Source: Fonsecaea monophora
Lineage: Eukaryota > Ascomycota > Eurotiomycetes > Chaetothyriales > Herpotrichiellaceae
Assembly: GCF_001642475.1 (NCBI RefSeq)
Contig: NW_019174089.1
Coordinates: forward strand, 1-54,595
Direction of reading: 5' to 3'
Length of the DNA: 54,595 nt
Position 1 is the first letter of the stretch, and every line of letters begins with the position of its first letter. Positions 33,139 to 41,448 of this stretch are shown here, piece by piece. The position numbers were made by a program, and so were the translations under genes. The notes below the pieces were generated by a model, which was given only the letters and a program-made list of their open reading frames with translations, was not told where the DNA came from and ran no database searches.

Positions 33139-35889
33139 ATGACTCCGGGGTCATCCTCCCGACCAGAAGTGCCTTCGCCTTCAGCATCATTCTACGACCT
33201 CTCGGACGACGAAGAAGGTGGCTACAACACAATTGCCCATGCCTCGGCCACAAAGGGCGTGAAATTGCTCTTCTCCAAAAGCAAGGTCTATGTGCATCCG
33301 ACACCTTCAGCCAAAGACAACATCCCGGGCTTCATCGCCCTGGTCCAGCAAAGGTCGCCTGCGCTGTCCGACGACAATCAACGACCCACCTCCTCCGACT
33401 CCTCGTCCAAGAAGAAAACAAATGCCTCGTCATATCTTTTGGCCTGGGTCCCAGAGGCCTCTTTGGCACAAGATGATCTAAGCACCTATGTCAAGGTGGA
33501 CATGAAGGATGGCGAATCTCCTCCGAGACAAAGTTACTTGGTCCCTCCGCTGCCTCTCGCGACCACCTTCGACGAGTCTCCTGTCGGACCATATGCATTT
33601 TCCCTACCTCTCTCCAGCATATACTCCATTCACGTTCGTCCACCCAGTCTGGGCTGGTGGTATGGAAGCATAGTTATCAACACCCGCGCCGGCTCGAGCT
33701 TACCGGCTTTGTTTTTCCATGACTCGGAATGTGAAAGCACAATATTGCAGAAGAAAAAAAGAGCACGGGAGTCATTTGACCCGTTTGGAGAAACCGGTGA
33801 CTTGTTCTGGGGCGGTGACGAGGTGCTCCGGTGGCTGAAGAGATACGTCCCCGTGGAAAGGAGCACGGCGGAGCCATCGATATACCTCATCGACCCATCT
33901 GAAGAAGATCGTGTTGGCTTTGGCCAAAGCCGCAAATCGCTCGAAAAAACAAGACGAAAGAGTGAAGCATCAACATCCAAGAAGCCTGAGCAGAAGAAAC
34001 CATCAGGCCCAGGGATGGATCCTTTCACAAAGGCACTCAAAGAAACTCGATGGAAGATCCTGGAACAACTGTCCAAAGTCACTACGTTTACTCGACGAAC
34101 CGCCGAGGATCTTGCTAACAACAAGAACCTCCCTCCTCAAGTGCGGCGGCTCATTCAGAACCCCGAGATTCAGACCCTACAGGATGAGTTTGACAGCGCA
34201 AAGTTATACCTGGCACGATGGGCTATGAGCATTGCAGAACAGAGCGAGCGAGAGAAGAGGCAGAGAATATGGACTGCCCGAGATGTGCTGGACTCCGAAG
34301 AAACCAGCGTGGGAGATTTCGAAATTTTGGACATGGAGGCTGCTCGAATGACCTTGGCTGACAGCAAGAGACGCCCGGTCGACATGAAAGAGTGGACCTC
34401 CTTTTTCGATTCGAAAGGCAAGTTGCAAGTCATGATGGACGAGGTCAAGGAACGCATCTTCCACGGCGGCCTCGATGCTGAGGATGGTGTACGCAAAGAG
34501 GCATGGCCTTTTCTACTGGGCCTGTACGAGTGGGACAGTACAGAGGAGGAGCGGCATACTCTCATGAACAGGAAACGAGACGAATACATTCAACTGAAAG
34601 GTGCTTGGTGGGATAGAATGATCGACGGCGACGCAACTCCCGAACAGGAGGAATGGTGGAAGGAGCAGAAAGTCCGAATTGGTAAGTCTGAATACTGCCC
34701 AAGTCCTTGTTTCTTCCTACTTACGATCCCAACTGACCTGGCCGCGCGACATGTAGAAAAGGATGTGCACCGTACCGATCGTCACATCCCCCTCTTCGCA
34801 GGTGAAGATATCCCTCACCCAGACCCAACCTCGCCCTTCTTCAATCCCAATGGACCTGGCACAAATGTCCACATGGAGCAACTAAAAGATATGCTTCTGA
34901 CCTATCTGGAATACGACACGCCTCCCTCCACCACGACCTCCAGCTCTCAACAGCCCTCTTCCTCTTCGCAGCCACGGCGCTACCAGACCCAAAATCCACA
35001 CCCCCAGAACCTGGGTTATGTCCAAGGCATGTCCGATCTCCTCTCACCTCTTTACGCCGTCTTTCAAGACGATGCCGTGGCATTCTGGGCCTTTGTGCAA
35101 TTCATGCGCCGGATGTCACGCAACTTTGTCCGCTCACAGGTGGGAATGCGCGCCCAACTCAACACCCTCGACCAACTAGTCCAACTTCTCGATCCGAAAT
35201 TATACCTCCATCTTCAATCGGCCGACTCCACAAACTTTTTCTTCTTCTTTAGAATGCTGCTTGTTTGGTTCAAGAGAGAGTTTGAGTGGTCCGACACGCT
35301 AAGGCTTTGGGAGTCGCTGTGGACCGACTATTATTCGTCTCAATTCCACCTTTTCATTGCGATGGCGATCCTTGAAAAGCACCGGGATGTAATCATGGAC
35401 CATCTGAAGCACTTTGACGAAGTGCTGAAATACATCAATGAGTTGAGCGGGACGATTGAGCTTCAAGATATCCTATGGAGAGCCGAGGGGCTATTCAAGA
35501 GATTCGAGAAGACGGTCGAGACCATTGATCGGAAAGACACCTTTCCGCTCCCAAATGCCGGTCAACGCGAAGCGGACCTGCGACAGAGGAAACCAGGCCA
35601 AGCTACAGGTGCTGGGGAGCAGCAGAGGGATTCAGCCGCCACAGCGTCAGGTAGTGGTACCGGCACCGCACCGAGCCCATCTACGCGGCCGCCAACACAG
35701 GGCCGAAACCCACCTTCCAGTCCAGCCAGACGCGGACCTGCAAAAGGAAAAGAAGTTGAAGAAGCCAAAGAGAGAGTCATCACACCGGAGCTGCGCCTCC
35801 TGCTCAGCCGGAAGATCGTCACGTTAGAAGGCGAGGACGCCACCAGGGACACGGAAAGGGCAACGAGGCCGAGTGGGCTGAAAGATTGA
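33139..35889 (+). CDS. gyp7: Gyp7-type TBC-domain Rab GTPase-activating protein
   Basis: TBC proteins speed GTP hydrolysis by Rab GTPases; yeast Gyp7 acts on Ypt7 (Rab7) at the vacuole, and this protein has the same layout. Two exons: 33139-34681 and 34757-35889 (891 residues). The N-terminus carries the Gyp7/TBC1D15 domain (GVKLLFSKSKVYVHP). The TBC domain runs from about 450 to 790: RIFHGGLDAEDGVRKEAWPF, then IEKDVHRTDR with arginine finger Arg520, and YVQGMSDLL with glutamine finger Gln604, both intact. The 75-nt intron (GTAAGT...CATGTAG) is a multiple of three without a stop, so the unspliced frame stays open but gains 25 residues between the I and E/K of IEKDVHRTDR. A Ser/Pro-rich, probably disordered tail follows. 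The exact Rab target is inference. Confidence 0.92.
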   Translation: MTPGSSSRPEVPSPSASFYDLSDDEEGGYNTIAHASATKGVKLLFSKSKVYVHPTPSAKDNIPGFIALVQQRSPALSDDNQRPTSSDSSSKKKTNASSYLLAWVPEASLAQDDLSTYVKVDMKDGESPPRQSYLVPPLPLATTFDESPVGPYAFSLPLSSIYSIHVRPPSLGWWYGSIVINTRAGSSLPALFFHDSECESTILQKKKRARESFDPFGETGDLFWGGDEVLRWLKRYVPVERSTAEPSIYLIDPSEEDRVGFGQSRKSLEKTRRKSEASTSKKPEQKKPSGPGMDPFTKALKETRWKILEQLSKVTTFTRRTAEDLANNKNLPPQVRRLIQNPEIQTLQDEFDSAKLYLARWAMSIAEQSEREKRQRIWTARDVLDSEETSVGDFEILDMEAARMTLADSKRRPVDMKEWTSFFDSKGKLQVMMDEVKERIFHGGLDAEDGVRKEAWPFLLGLYEWDSTEEERHTLMNRKRDEYIQLKGAWWDRMIDGDATPEQEEWWKEQKVRIGKSEYCPSPCFFLLTIPTDLAARHVEKDVHRTDRHIPLFAGEDIPHPDPTSPFFNPNGPGTNVHMEQLKDMLLTYLEYDTPPSTTTSSSQQPSSSSQPRRYQTQNPHPQNLGYVQGMSDLLSPLYAVFQDDAVAFWAFVQFMRRMSRNFVRSQVGMRAQLNTLDQLVQLLDPKLYLHLQSADSTNFFFFFRMLLVWFKREFEWSDTLRLWESLWTDYYSSQFHLFIAMAILEKHRDVIMDHLKHFDEVLKYINELSGTIELQDILWRAEGLFKRFEKTVETIDRKDTFPLPNAGQREADLRQRKPGQATGAGEQQRDSAATASGSGTGTAPSPSTRPPTQGRNPPSSPARRGPAKGKEVEEAKERVITPELRLLLSRKIVTLEGEDATRDTERATRPSGLKD
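34682..34756 (+). other. Stop-free 75-nt intron before the TBC arginine finger
   Basis: Donor GTAAGT, CTGAC branch near 34733-34737 and acceptor CATGTAG. Removing it gives VRIEKDVHRTDR, the family motif. Retention would keep the frame and insert 25 residues just before the catalytic arginine. Confidence 0.9.
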
Positions 35890-36570
35890 AGCCCTGCGCG
35901 CTTCTGAGATGTACTCGTATAACGTTTTGTTCGGAGTTTAGGGATCAATTGCCTCGCTTTGCTTCGCTAGGGACTTTTCTGAATCCCTCGTATTCTCTCT
36001 GCGAGTTAAAAACGAGGGAAGTGAAAAATGGGTGTAACGCACGGTTGCTCACGATGGGTTGGATGGGCATTTTGCGGAAATATATATATTTCTATTTTCT
36101 TTTCATGAGTCAATGTACCTGCGAATGGAAGCGGCGAGCATTTTTGCTATGCTATGCCATGCTATCGATCAACAAATGACATCCTCTCAATCCCGCATGC
36201 TGCATCCCGCATCTCGCATATAGCATTCTGTGCAGACACGGTGCTGTCTCTCTCCTTGGTCTACCGTTGGGCTGTGCTGTGGTGTCACCAGCGCTAGCTT
36301 CGTGGATAAGCCCGGTCAGCTCGTACGAAGCAGAGTCCTCAATCTGGAAGTAAGGGGTATGATAGCCTGCAAGTCGACGCTCGACGTGGAGACGAAATGG
36401 GCTGCACTGGTGGGCACTCGGCACTAGGCAGAGTGATCCATGTTTTATAAAGAAACCGTGCCTTAACTCCCCCATTTATTGTCTTTGTAAGATGGCCAGG
36501 TCCGCACGAGGGCCCTGAAGATTCCCCTAGCCAACCGGTCCCGCGTCCCGGCGTTCCCCGTGTCGTTTGC
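35890..36570. other. Convergent TBC/SGNH-like intergenic region
   Basis: About 0.68 kb between two 3' ends. It has an AT-rich TATATATATTT stretch near 36080 and short GCTATGC/CATGCTA repeats near 36148-36168. No gene recognised; probably 3' untranslated sequence. Confidence 0.55.
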
Positions 36571-38427
36571 CTACAGGTTGAAACGTTGCTTGATCAATTC
36601 AATCTTGTGCTCCAGGAGGGCTCTGTCAAAGTCGACGTCCGTGGGCAGATAGACGTTGCCGAGATAGTTGTCGTACTTGTCAAAGGGGCATGGGTCCTCG
36701 GTCGCGCTCGATCCTGTGGCTGAGCTGGGCCCAATGTACGGGCAGAGGTGGTCTGCGAGCAGGGTCGTGACCTTGATCATTCCGGATCGGTTGAGCACAG
36801 ACGATGATGGTGGTGATGATAACTGCTCGGACGAGTTCGAACTGGCCAGGTCACTGTCGAAGTCCGTCGCCACGTCGAGCCACCCGCTCGTGTCGATCCA
36901 GAATGTCGATTTGTCCCCTTGGCTTTGTAGCGTTGAAACGACCTGCGCGACGGCATAAGAGATGACCCGGTCAAGCTTGAGTTTCTTGGTGATCGGGTAC
37001 CGCAGTGCAGAGAATGGCGTGAGGAGGAAGATGGAGAGTGTAGATGGTGCCGAGTTGTAGATGTAGCTGCCGTCGTTGTCGTCGTCCTCCAAGTCGCTGG
37101 TTGACCCTGTTGCCGCAGGATTGAATGGATACGCGTTGGCGCGGATCGCTTGGATCAAATTGATGTAGACCTCGATGAACTCGTTGGTGAACTTGGCCAG
37201 AGCATGCTTGCTGACGGGTTTCTCGGTGGCAACTGAAGAGAAGAATGCGCCGAAATCCACAGAGCCGAGCTGGAGGAGGAGCACTGAAGGACGATACAGC
37301 TTGAAACTCCAAGGACGCGAAAATGCCTTTGTTCCCAGAGGGCCAGCACGGAAGAATTGATCTCTGAGGGTCAATCCCGACTCTCCTGTTGGCAGCAAGC
37401 CGATTCTCCCCGTGTCTAAGACGACTGCATCGAACCCTTTGTACCAGTTGTCTACTCCTTTGTCCACATCACTCCCACTTATCGGCGGCAGGTGATTCAT
37501 GAGTGAGAGAGAACCATCTGACGTGACTATCTCGACCACCTTTCTCGATCGTCGGCGCATATATTCTCCATTCAATGAGGTTTTGTCGAGGTGGTCTTCA
37601 CGAAGGGGGAGAAGTCTCGGTAGCGAAGAGATCTCCGTCAAGGTTGACGACACTGTGCTGGCCTCTGCGGGCGCGGCTTTGTCGAGCCAAATTCCTTCAA
37701 ACTCGAGTGCTCCATTGGTGCCATGTGGACCTCCCATGTGTGTGAGCTTGACTCTGTACGTCTTTTGCTGATCAAGATGCTTTGTAACCGAGACCACCAT
37801 CCCCGCCGCTTCGACCCAATAGGTATTGTGGCCTTCGACCGACACCACGAGGTTTACGGGGTCTGAGGCTCTGGCACCGATGGATCGAAATTCGGAGTGG
37901 TGGATGTCCCTTGCTTCCAAACGCTCCGGCTGTTGTTTGGAGGCGGAGTTGAGATTGTTGAGAGAGAGGGAAAGGCCGGTAGTGTTTGCAATCACCATCT
38001 CGACATACGAGCCTGCTCGCATAGTTAGTGAGGAGTTTGAACGTTCTGTCCGTTGGCTCCCCGACTAACCTGGAAATGCCGCATCCCGACGGAGTTGGTT
38101 TGCAGTGGGCATCCACCGTCCAACATACTATCAAGCGCGTTCAGTCTTCAGGGGTCAGGAGAAGGAGTGACAGTGTGGCCCTACGTGCATGTGAGGAGAA
38201 CTGGCGGGGATGAAGACATGTTCCTTCTCCATCAGTTTCCGCAGCAGCTGCTTGAGAGAGACCCAGGTATCAATGCTGGAAACTGTGAATGAGGGCGAGA
38301 CAGGTATGGCGAATACATGGACGAGACAGAGGATCAACAGAGGAGAGAATACGAACAGGCACAATAGACCAACCTTGATGAGGTGCGAGCCAAACATCTT
38401 GCTCTTTGCAATGGAATGTGTCCCCAT
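36571..38427 (-). CDS. Membrane-anchored SGNH/CE2-like protein
   Basis: Resembles fungal proteins with a carbohydrate-esterase-2-like beta-sandwich followed by an SGNH-hydrolase-like domain; substrate unknown. Three exons: 38185-38427, 38070-38127, 36571-38012, closing at 580 residues. A hydrophobic segment near the N-terminus (VGLLCLFVFSPLLILCLV) is a signal anchor or signal peptide. Exon 2 restores YVGRWMPTANQLRRDAAFP, continuing into GSYVEMVIANTTGLSLSL, the family pattern. The SGNH part includes SVLLLQLGSVDFGAFF (possible block III) and LADHLCPYIG near the end; I do not see a classical GDS serine motif, so activity is uncertain. An in-frame ATG at 38499 would add 24 residues. The intron-2 acceptor is a tandem GAG-CAG, allowing one extra alanine. 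Confidence 0.75.
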
Positions 38428-38642
38428 GGTGTCCGGTTGATGTGTCAATTGGAGGGAGAGATTGCCTGTAGGGAGAGAAGGTGAAGTTCTCTGCAGCATT
38501 CATTCACCGAGTGCCTTGACCCGTGATCGTGGGTCCAGTACCAAGTGGCTGGTCTGGCAGATCCGCAGAATTAATCACATATGTTTCAAAACCGCAGTTT
38601 CCTGTCATAATTCTTATGTCTATCCCGGGTTCTGACCTCTGA

Positions 38643-38665
38643 TGGCTAACACCGATTGTTAGCCA
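38643..38665. repeat. Inverted repeat TGGCTAAC/GTTAGCCA
   Basis: Perfect 8-bp arms with a 7-nt loop, the first of the cluster of hairpins in this intergenic region. Confidence 0.85.
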
Positions 38666-38764
38666 AACGAGCTAGTCAGGGCGTGAGGGTGTGGCCACCA
38701 GGCATGAGACAGCTTCTCTTGGGAGTTACGAGAATCCTAGAAGGTAACTGCCCTGACCCTGTAA

Positions 38765-38805
38765 GCTACCCATCGAGGTAGCCCAGTTAACACTGCTTAA
38801 CTGGG
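38765..38805. repeat. Two adjoining hairpins
   Basis: GCTACC/GGTAGC (38765-38770 and 38777-38782, 6-nt loop) is followed directly by CCCAGTTAA/TTAACTGGG (38782-38790 and 38797-38805, 6-nt loop). The two share one base and would compete or stack in an RNA. Confidence 0.85.
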
Positions 38806-38924
38806 GGTTCCGCGTCCAAAAACGGCTTCCCTGAGCGTGGGTTGTTCGAGGCCGGAGAGAACCTGACGAAACGACGGTAAAAAACCCTCCTATACAACTG
38901 GAAGGTTTCCCTCGACCTGAACCT

Positions 38925-38944
38925 CAACTCCCACCGGGGAGTTG
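38925..38944. repeat. Inverted repeat CAACTCCC/GGGAGTTG
   Basis: Perfect 8-bp arms with a 4-nt loop (ACCG), in the same hairpin cluster. Confidence 0.85.
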
Positions 38945-38985
38945 GGCTTCGGGTTAGAGTTTTTGCATTTTGGGGAGGCGATGTC

Positions 38986-39010
38986 CTTTTTGTTTTTTGT
39001 AAACAAAAAG
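38986..39010 (+). terminator. T-rich inverted repeat, possible Pol III stop
   Basis: Perfect 10-bp arms (CTTTTTGTTT and AAACAAAAAG) around a 5-nt loop. The plus strand has T5 and T6 runs, the signal RNA polymerase III uses to stop. Whether any transcript ends here is unknown. Confidence 0.4.
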
Positions 39011-39146
39011 TGATCTGTGTGCTTTCGAACACAAGGCTGAGGGTGTATGTGCGAGTGCGCGAGGCTGAGAAACCCGCCAAGACAGGCTGAGTGCCACGGG
39101 ACGGAAAGAGGAATAGATTGAGTAGTGACTGAACTTGTTGTATCGC

Positions 39147-39731
39147 TCATCCTCTTGGCCTTTCACTGGTCTCTGGTTGATGCAATGGCGCTCGACCCTC
39201 AGGTTCGTCACCCAGACCCTCCTCATCTGATCCATCGTCTCTGTCTTCGGTGCATTCTTCCTCCTGATCACCCAGCTTCTCCTCTGCCAGCCGTCGGTAC
39301 TTCCTGCGCTTCTTCTTGTCGGCGCTCCTCTTCTTGCGCTGCTTGTGCTCCACCACTTTGGCTGCCCTGCTGTCCTCACCCTTTTGCAACAACTCGACCT
39401 TCTCTGCGAGAATTCTCTTGGCAATGTTGTGGTTTTGACTTCTGCTGCGGGTGGCTTGACATTTTACCACAATGCCAGTTGGAATGTGTGTCAATTGAGC
39501 GGCCGAATTGGTCTTGTTGATCTTCTGGCCCCCAGGTCCAGTGCCTTTGACATAGGTGTGTTTGATGTCGGCGTCAGGTAAGGTCGGGCGCGGTGGAAGG
39601 TGGTTGCTCGACTTGTGAGCTCGGCTGCTGAAGGTGCTGAAGGAGGTGGAAAGTGTCTTGATGAATGGCGTGGTCTCGTGTCCCGATGCTGTACGGGGAT
39701 ACAGCCGCCTCAGCTGGCGGCACACAAGCAT
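39147..39731 (-). CDS. Mitochondrial class I release-factor-like rescue protein (GGQ)
   Basis: Single-exon protein of 194 residues carrying the catalytic domain of class I peptide release factors. GTGPGGQKINKTNSAAQL includes the GGQ motif (residues 67-69) that triggers peptidyl-tRNA hydrolysis, followed by HIPTGIVVKCQATRSRSQN, the usual continuation. There is no codon-recognition domain, so it belongs with the short rescue factors such as mammalian MTRFR (C12orf65) and yeast Rso55, which act on stalled mitochondrial ribosomes. The N-terminus is Arg/Ser/Thr-rich without acidic residues for its first 15 or so, fitting a mitochondrial presequence. After GGQ comes a Lys/Arg-rich helix (KQRKKRSADKKKRRKYRR), then an acidic tail, which is less usual. 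Start ATG confirmed. Confidence 0.9.
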   Translation of the reverse strand: MLVCRQLRRLYPRTASGHETTPFIKTLSTSFSTFSSRAHKSSNHLPPRPTLPDADIKHTYVKGTGPGGQKINKTNSAAQLTHIPTGIVVKCQATRSRSQNHNIAKRILAEKVELLQKGEDSRAAKVVEHKQRKKRSADKKKRRKYRRLAEEKLGDQEEECTEDRDDGSDEEGLGDEPEGRAPLHQPETSERPRG

Positions 39732-40364
39732 CGCTTACATGATCGACCGCAAAGAATCAGGGCTGTCTTGCTGTATGCGAAGTATCAGCAAAGACTATGG
39801 TGACGAGGGCAGCTTGAGAAGCTACGAGGTACTCTGCAGCATTATTGAGCCTCAACCTTGACCGTAGCATACTTGGATAGGCAGCTTAGCCGGTTGGAAG
39901 GGAGTTGAGGGGATGTTTCCGAACCATGAGGAGTACGAGGTACCTCGTACAAGGTCAACCAGTCGTCACGTAATAGTCAGCATCGATGGGACCAGCCAAA
40001 AGCCTCCAGCGCGCATCTTCGTATCACTCCATTCTCCGCCGTCTTGAACCCATCCACCAACCTATCATCTCATGTCTGCTTCCCGTGTTCAGCCTCATGT
40101 ACCGTGTGTGTCTTGTGCGTTATCGAGATGCAATGCATGGAACTCCGAAGCTGAGCTGGGCAATTGCCAGCCCACCAGCCCGCCTTAAGGAGAACTCTCT
40201 CGCTTGACGATCGTCCGTGATATCATAAAACTACTTTGTCCGTGCTGTGGTCGATACCCGATACCAGTGAGTGAGTGCTAAAGTTTTCTGTCCTACTCTC
40301 GTTTCTATCCCTTTTTTTCCCCTCACAGTCCCTCTGGTTCCCTCATGTGCGGGTCTCTAGCTCC
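39732..40364. promoter_or_regulatory. Divergent rescue-factor/SDR intergenic region
   Basis: About 0.63 kb. It contains a perfect 18-bp palindrome at 39933-39950 and a related ACGAGGTAC at about 39824-39832. The frame that continues into the dehydrogenase from 40275 begins with GTG and its hydrophobic translation is leader, not a signal peptide. Confidence 0.55.
39933..39950. promoter_or_regulatory. Perfect 18-bp palindrome
   Basis: GTACGAGGT followed by its exact reverse complement ACCTCGTAC, with no spacer. It lies 202 bp upstream of the rescue-factor start and 415 bp upstream of the dehydrogenase start. Such a symmetric site could bind a dimeric regulator. Confidence 0.5.
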
Positions 40365-41228
40365 ATGACCTCCCCATCAGGCCGCCTGCAGGGCCGTGTG
40401 GCCATCGTTACCGGCTCCAGCTCTGGACTTGGACAGGCCATCTGCCTCGCCCTCGCCGCCGAGGGCGCTTCGGTCTTCTGCATTGACCTGTACCCGACGC
40501 CGCGGAACGCCATCAACCCCTCGACCCAACGCGCCGATGACTTCCACAATCGCGTCACGGGTCAGCCAGGGACGCATGAGCGCATCCGCCACATGGGCGG
40601 CGAGGCCACGTACCACAAGGCCGACGTGACGCGGGGGCGGGACGTGGAACTGGCTATCCGGGCGTGCGTGCAGCGGTACAAGAGGGTGGACATCATGGTG
40701 AACAACGCGGGCGTGAGCGTCGAGAGCACCCACGTCCGCGCCCTGCGTTGCCACGAGACCAGCGAGGAGGACTACGACAGGACCATGGCCATCAACGCCA
40801 AGGGCTTGTTCCTCGGCTGCAAGTACGCCCTCAAGCAGATGCTGGACGGCCAGCCCCAGATCTACCCGGCCAGGGGGTGGATCGTCAACACCGCCTCCGT
40901 CCAGGGCCTGGTCCCCTACTACGGCACGCCCTCGTACTGCGCCTCCAAGGGCGCCGCCGTCATGCTCACCAAGCAGATCGCCCTCGACTATGCCGCCGAC
41001 CTGATCCACTGCAACGCCCTCTGCCCGGGCTTTTTGGACACCACCATGACCCAGAACCTCCAGGCCCAGCCGCACGAACTGCGCGACATTGAGGGGAAAC
41101 ACCCCTTTGGCCAGAAACTGGGCAAGGTCGAGGATGTGGCCAGGGCGGCTGTGTTTCTAGCGAGCGATGATGCCGGTTGGATCACGGGAGTGCCCTTGCC
41201 TGTTGATGGTGGTTATTTACTGAGATGA
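40365..41228 (+). CDS. Classical short-chain dehydrogenase/reductase
   Basis: NAD(P)-dependent oxidoreductase of the classical SDR family, 287 residues, one exon. The nucleotide-binding motif TGSSSGLG is at residues 16-23; Asp41 at the end of the second strand favours NAD(H). NNAG follows in DIMVNNAGVSVES. The catalytic Ser178 (NTASVQG), Tyr191 and Lys195 (YCASK) are all present with standard spacing. The C-terminus has the usual ITGVPLPVDGGY. An extension upstream to 40275 would begin at GTG, so the ATG of MTSPSGRLQGRVAIV is chosen. The substrate cannot be told; sugar, polyol and secondary-alcohol dehydrogenases all look like this. The gene is strikingly G/C-rich at third positions compared with its neighbours. 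Confidence 0.88.
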   Translation: MTSPSGRLQGRVAIVTGSSSGLGQAICLALAAEGASVFCIDLYPTPRNAINPSTQRADDFHNRVTGQPGTHERIRHMGGEATYHKADVTRGRDVELAIRACVQRYKRVDIMVNNAGVSVESTHVRALRCHETSEEDYDRTMAINAKGLFLGCKYALKQMLDGQPQIYPARGWIVNTASVQGLVPYYGTPSYCASKGAAVMLTKQIALDYAADLIHCNALCPGFLDTTMTQNLQAQPHELRDIEGKHPFGQKLGKVEDVARAAVFLASDDAGWITGVPLPVDGGYLLR

Positions 41229-41448
41229 GATAGAGGGAGAGGGAGATAGAAAGAGTTTGGGAGGGGAAAATATGGTGGAAACATCCACCCTCCTTTAATG
41301 TCGGGAAACAGAACGCGGGTCATTCTCTGGATACATACAATTTGCATGTAGGTAGTTTTGGCCCCGAGTACCCAGTTAGTCAAGAAGAATTTGTTCAGGC
41401 TTGACGAGCAAGAACAGCCTGGAAGCCAACCATGGTGTCGTAACCAAA

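Larger units (their letters stand above)
38428..39146. other. Intergenic segment dense in perfect hairpins
   Basis: About 0.72 kb between the SGNH-like start and the rescue-factor stop. Five short-range perfect inverted repeats occur between 38643 and 39010, plus one longer-range pair (38675-38682 with 38750-38757). A B-box-like GTTCGAGGC is at 38844-38852 and T-runs at 38987-38998. A 97-codon minus frame (38787-39080) has no family resemblance. Confidence 0.6.

Noticed and set aside
38840..38860. tRNA T-arm around GTTCGAGGC
   Set aside because: The five bases on each side do not pair and no acceptor or anticodon arm can be drawn.
40275..40364. Hydrophobic 30-residue extension of the SDR as a signal peptide
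   Set aside because: The extension begins at GTG and contains no ATG, so it is untranslated leader; cytosolic SDRs start as at 40365.
40377..41102. Minus-strand 241-codon frame opposite the SDR gene
   Set aside because: Mirror of a G/C-ending coding strand; the plus strand has a complete SDR with all catalytic residues.
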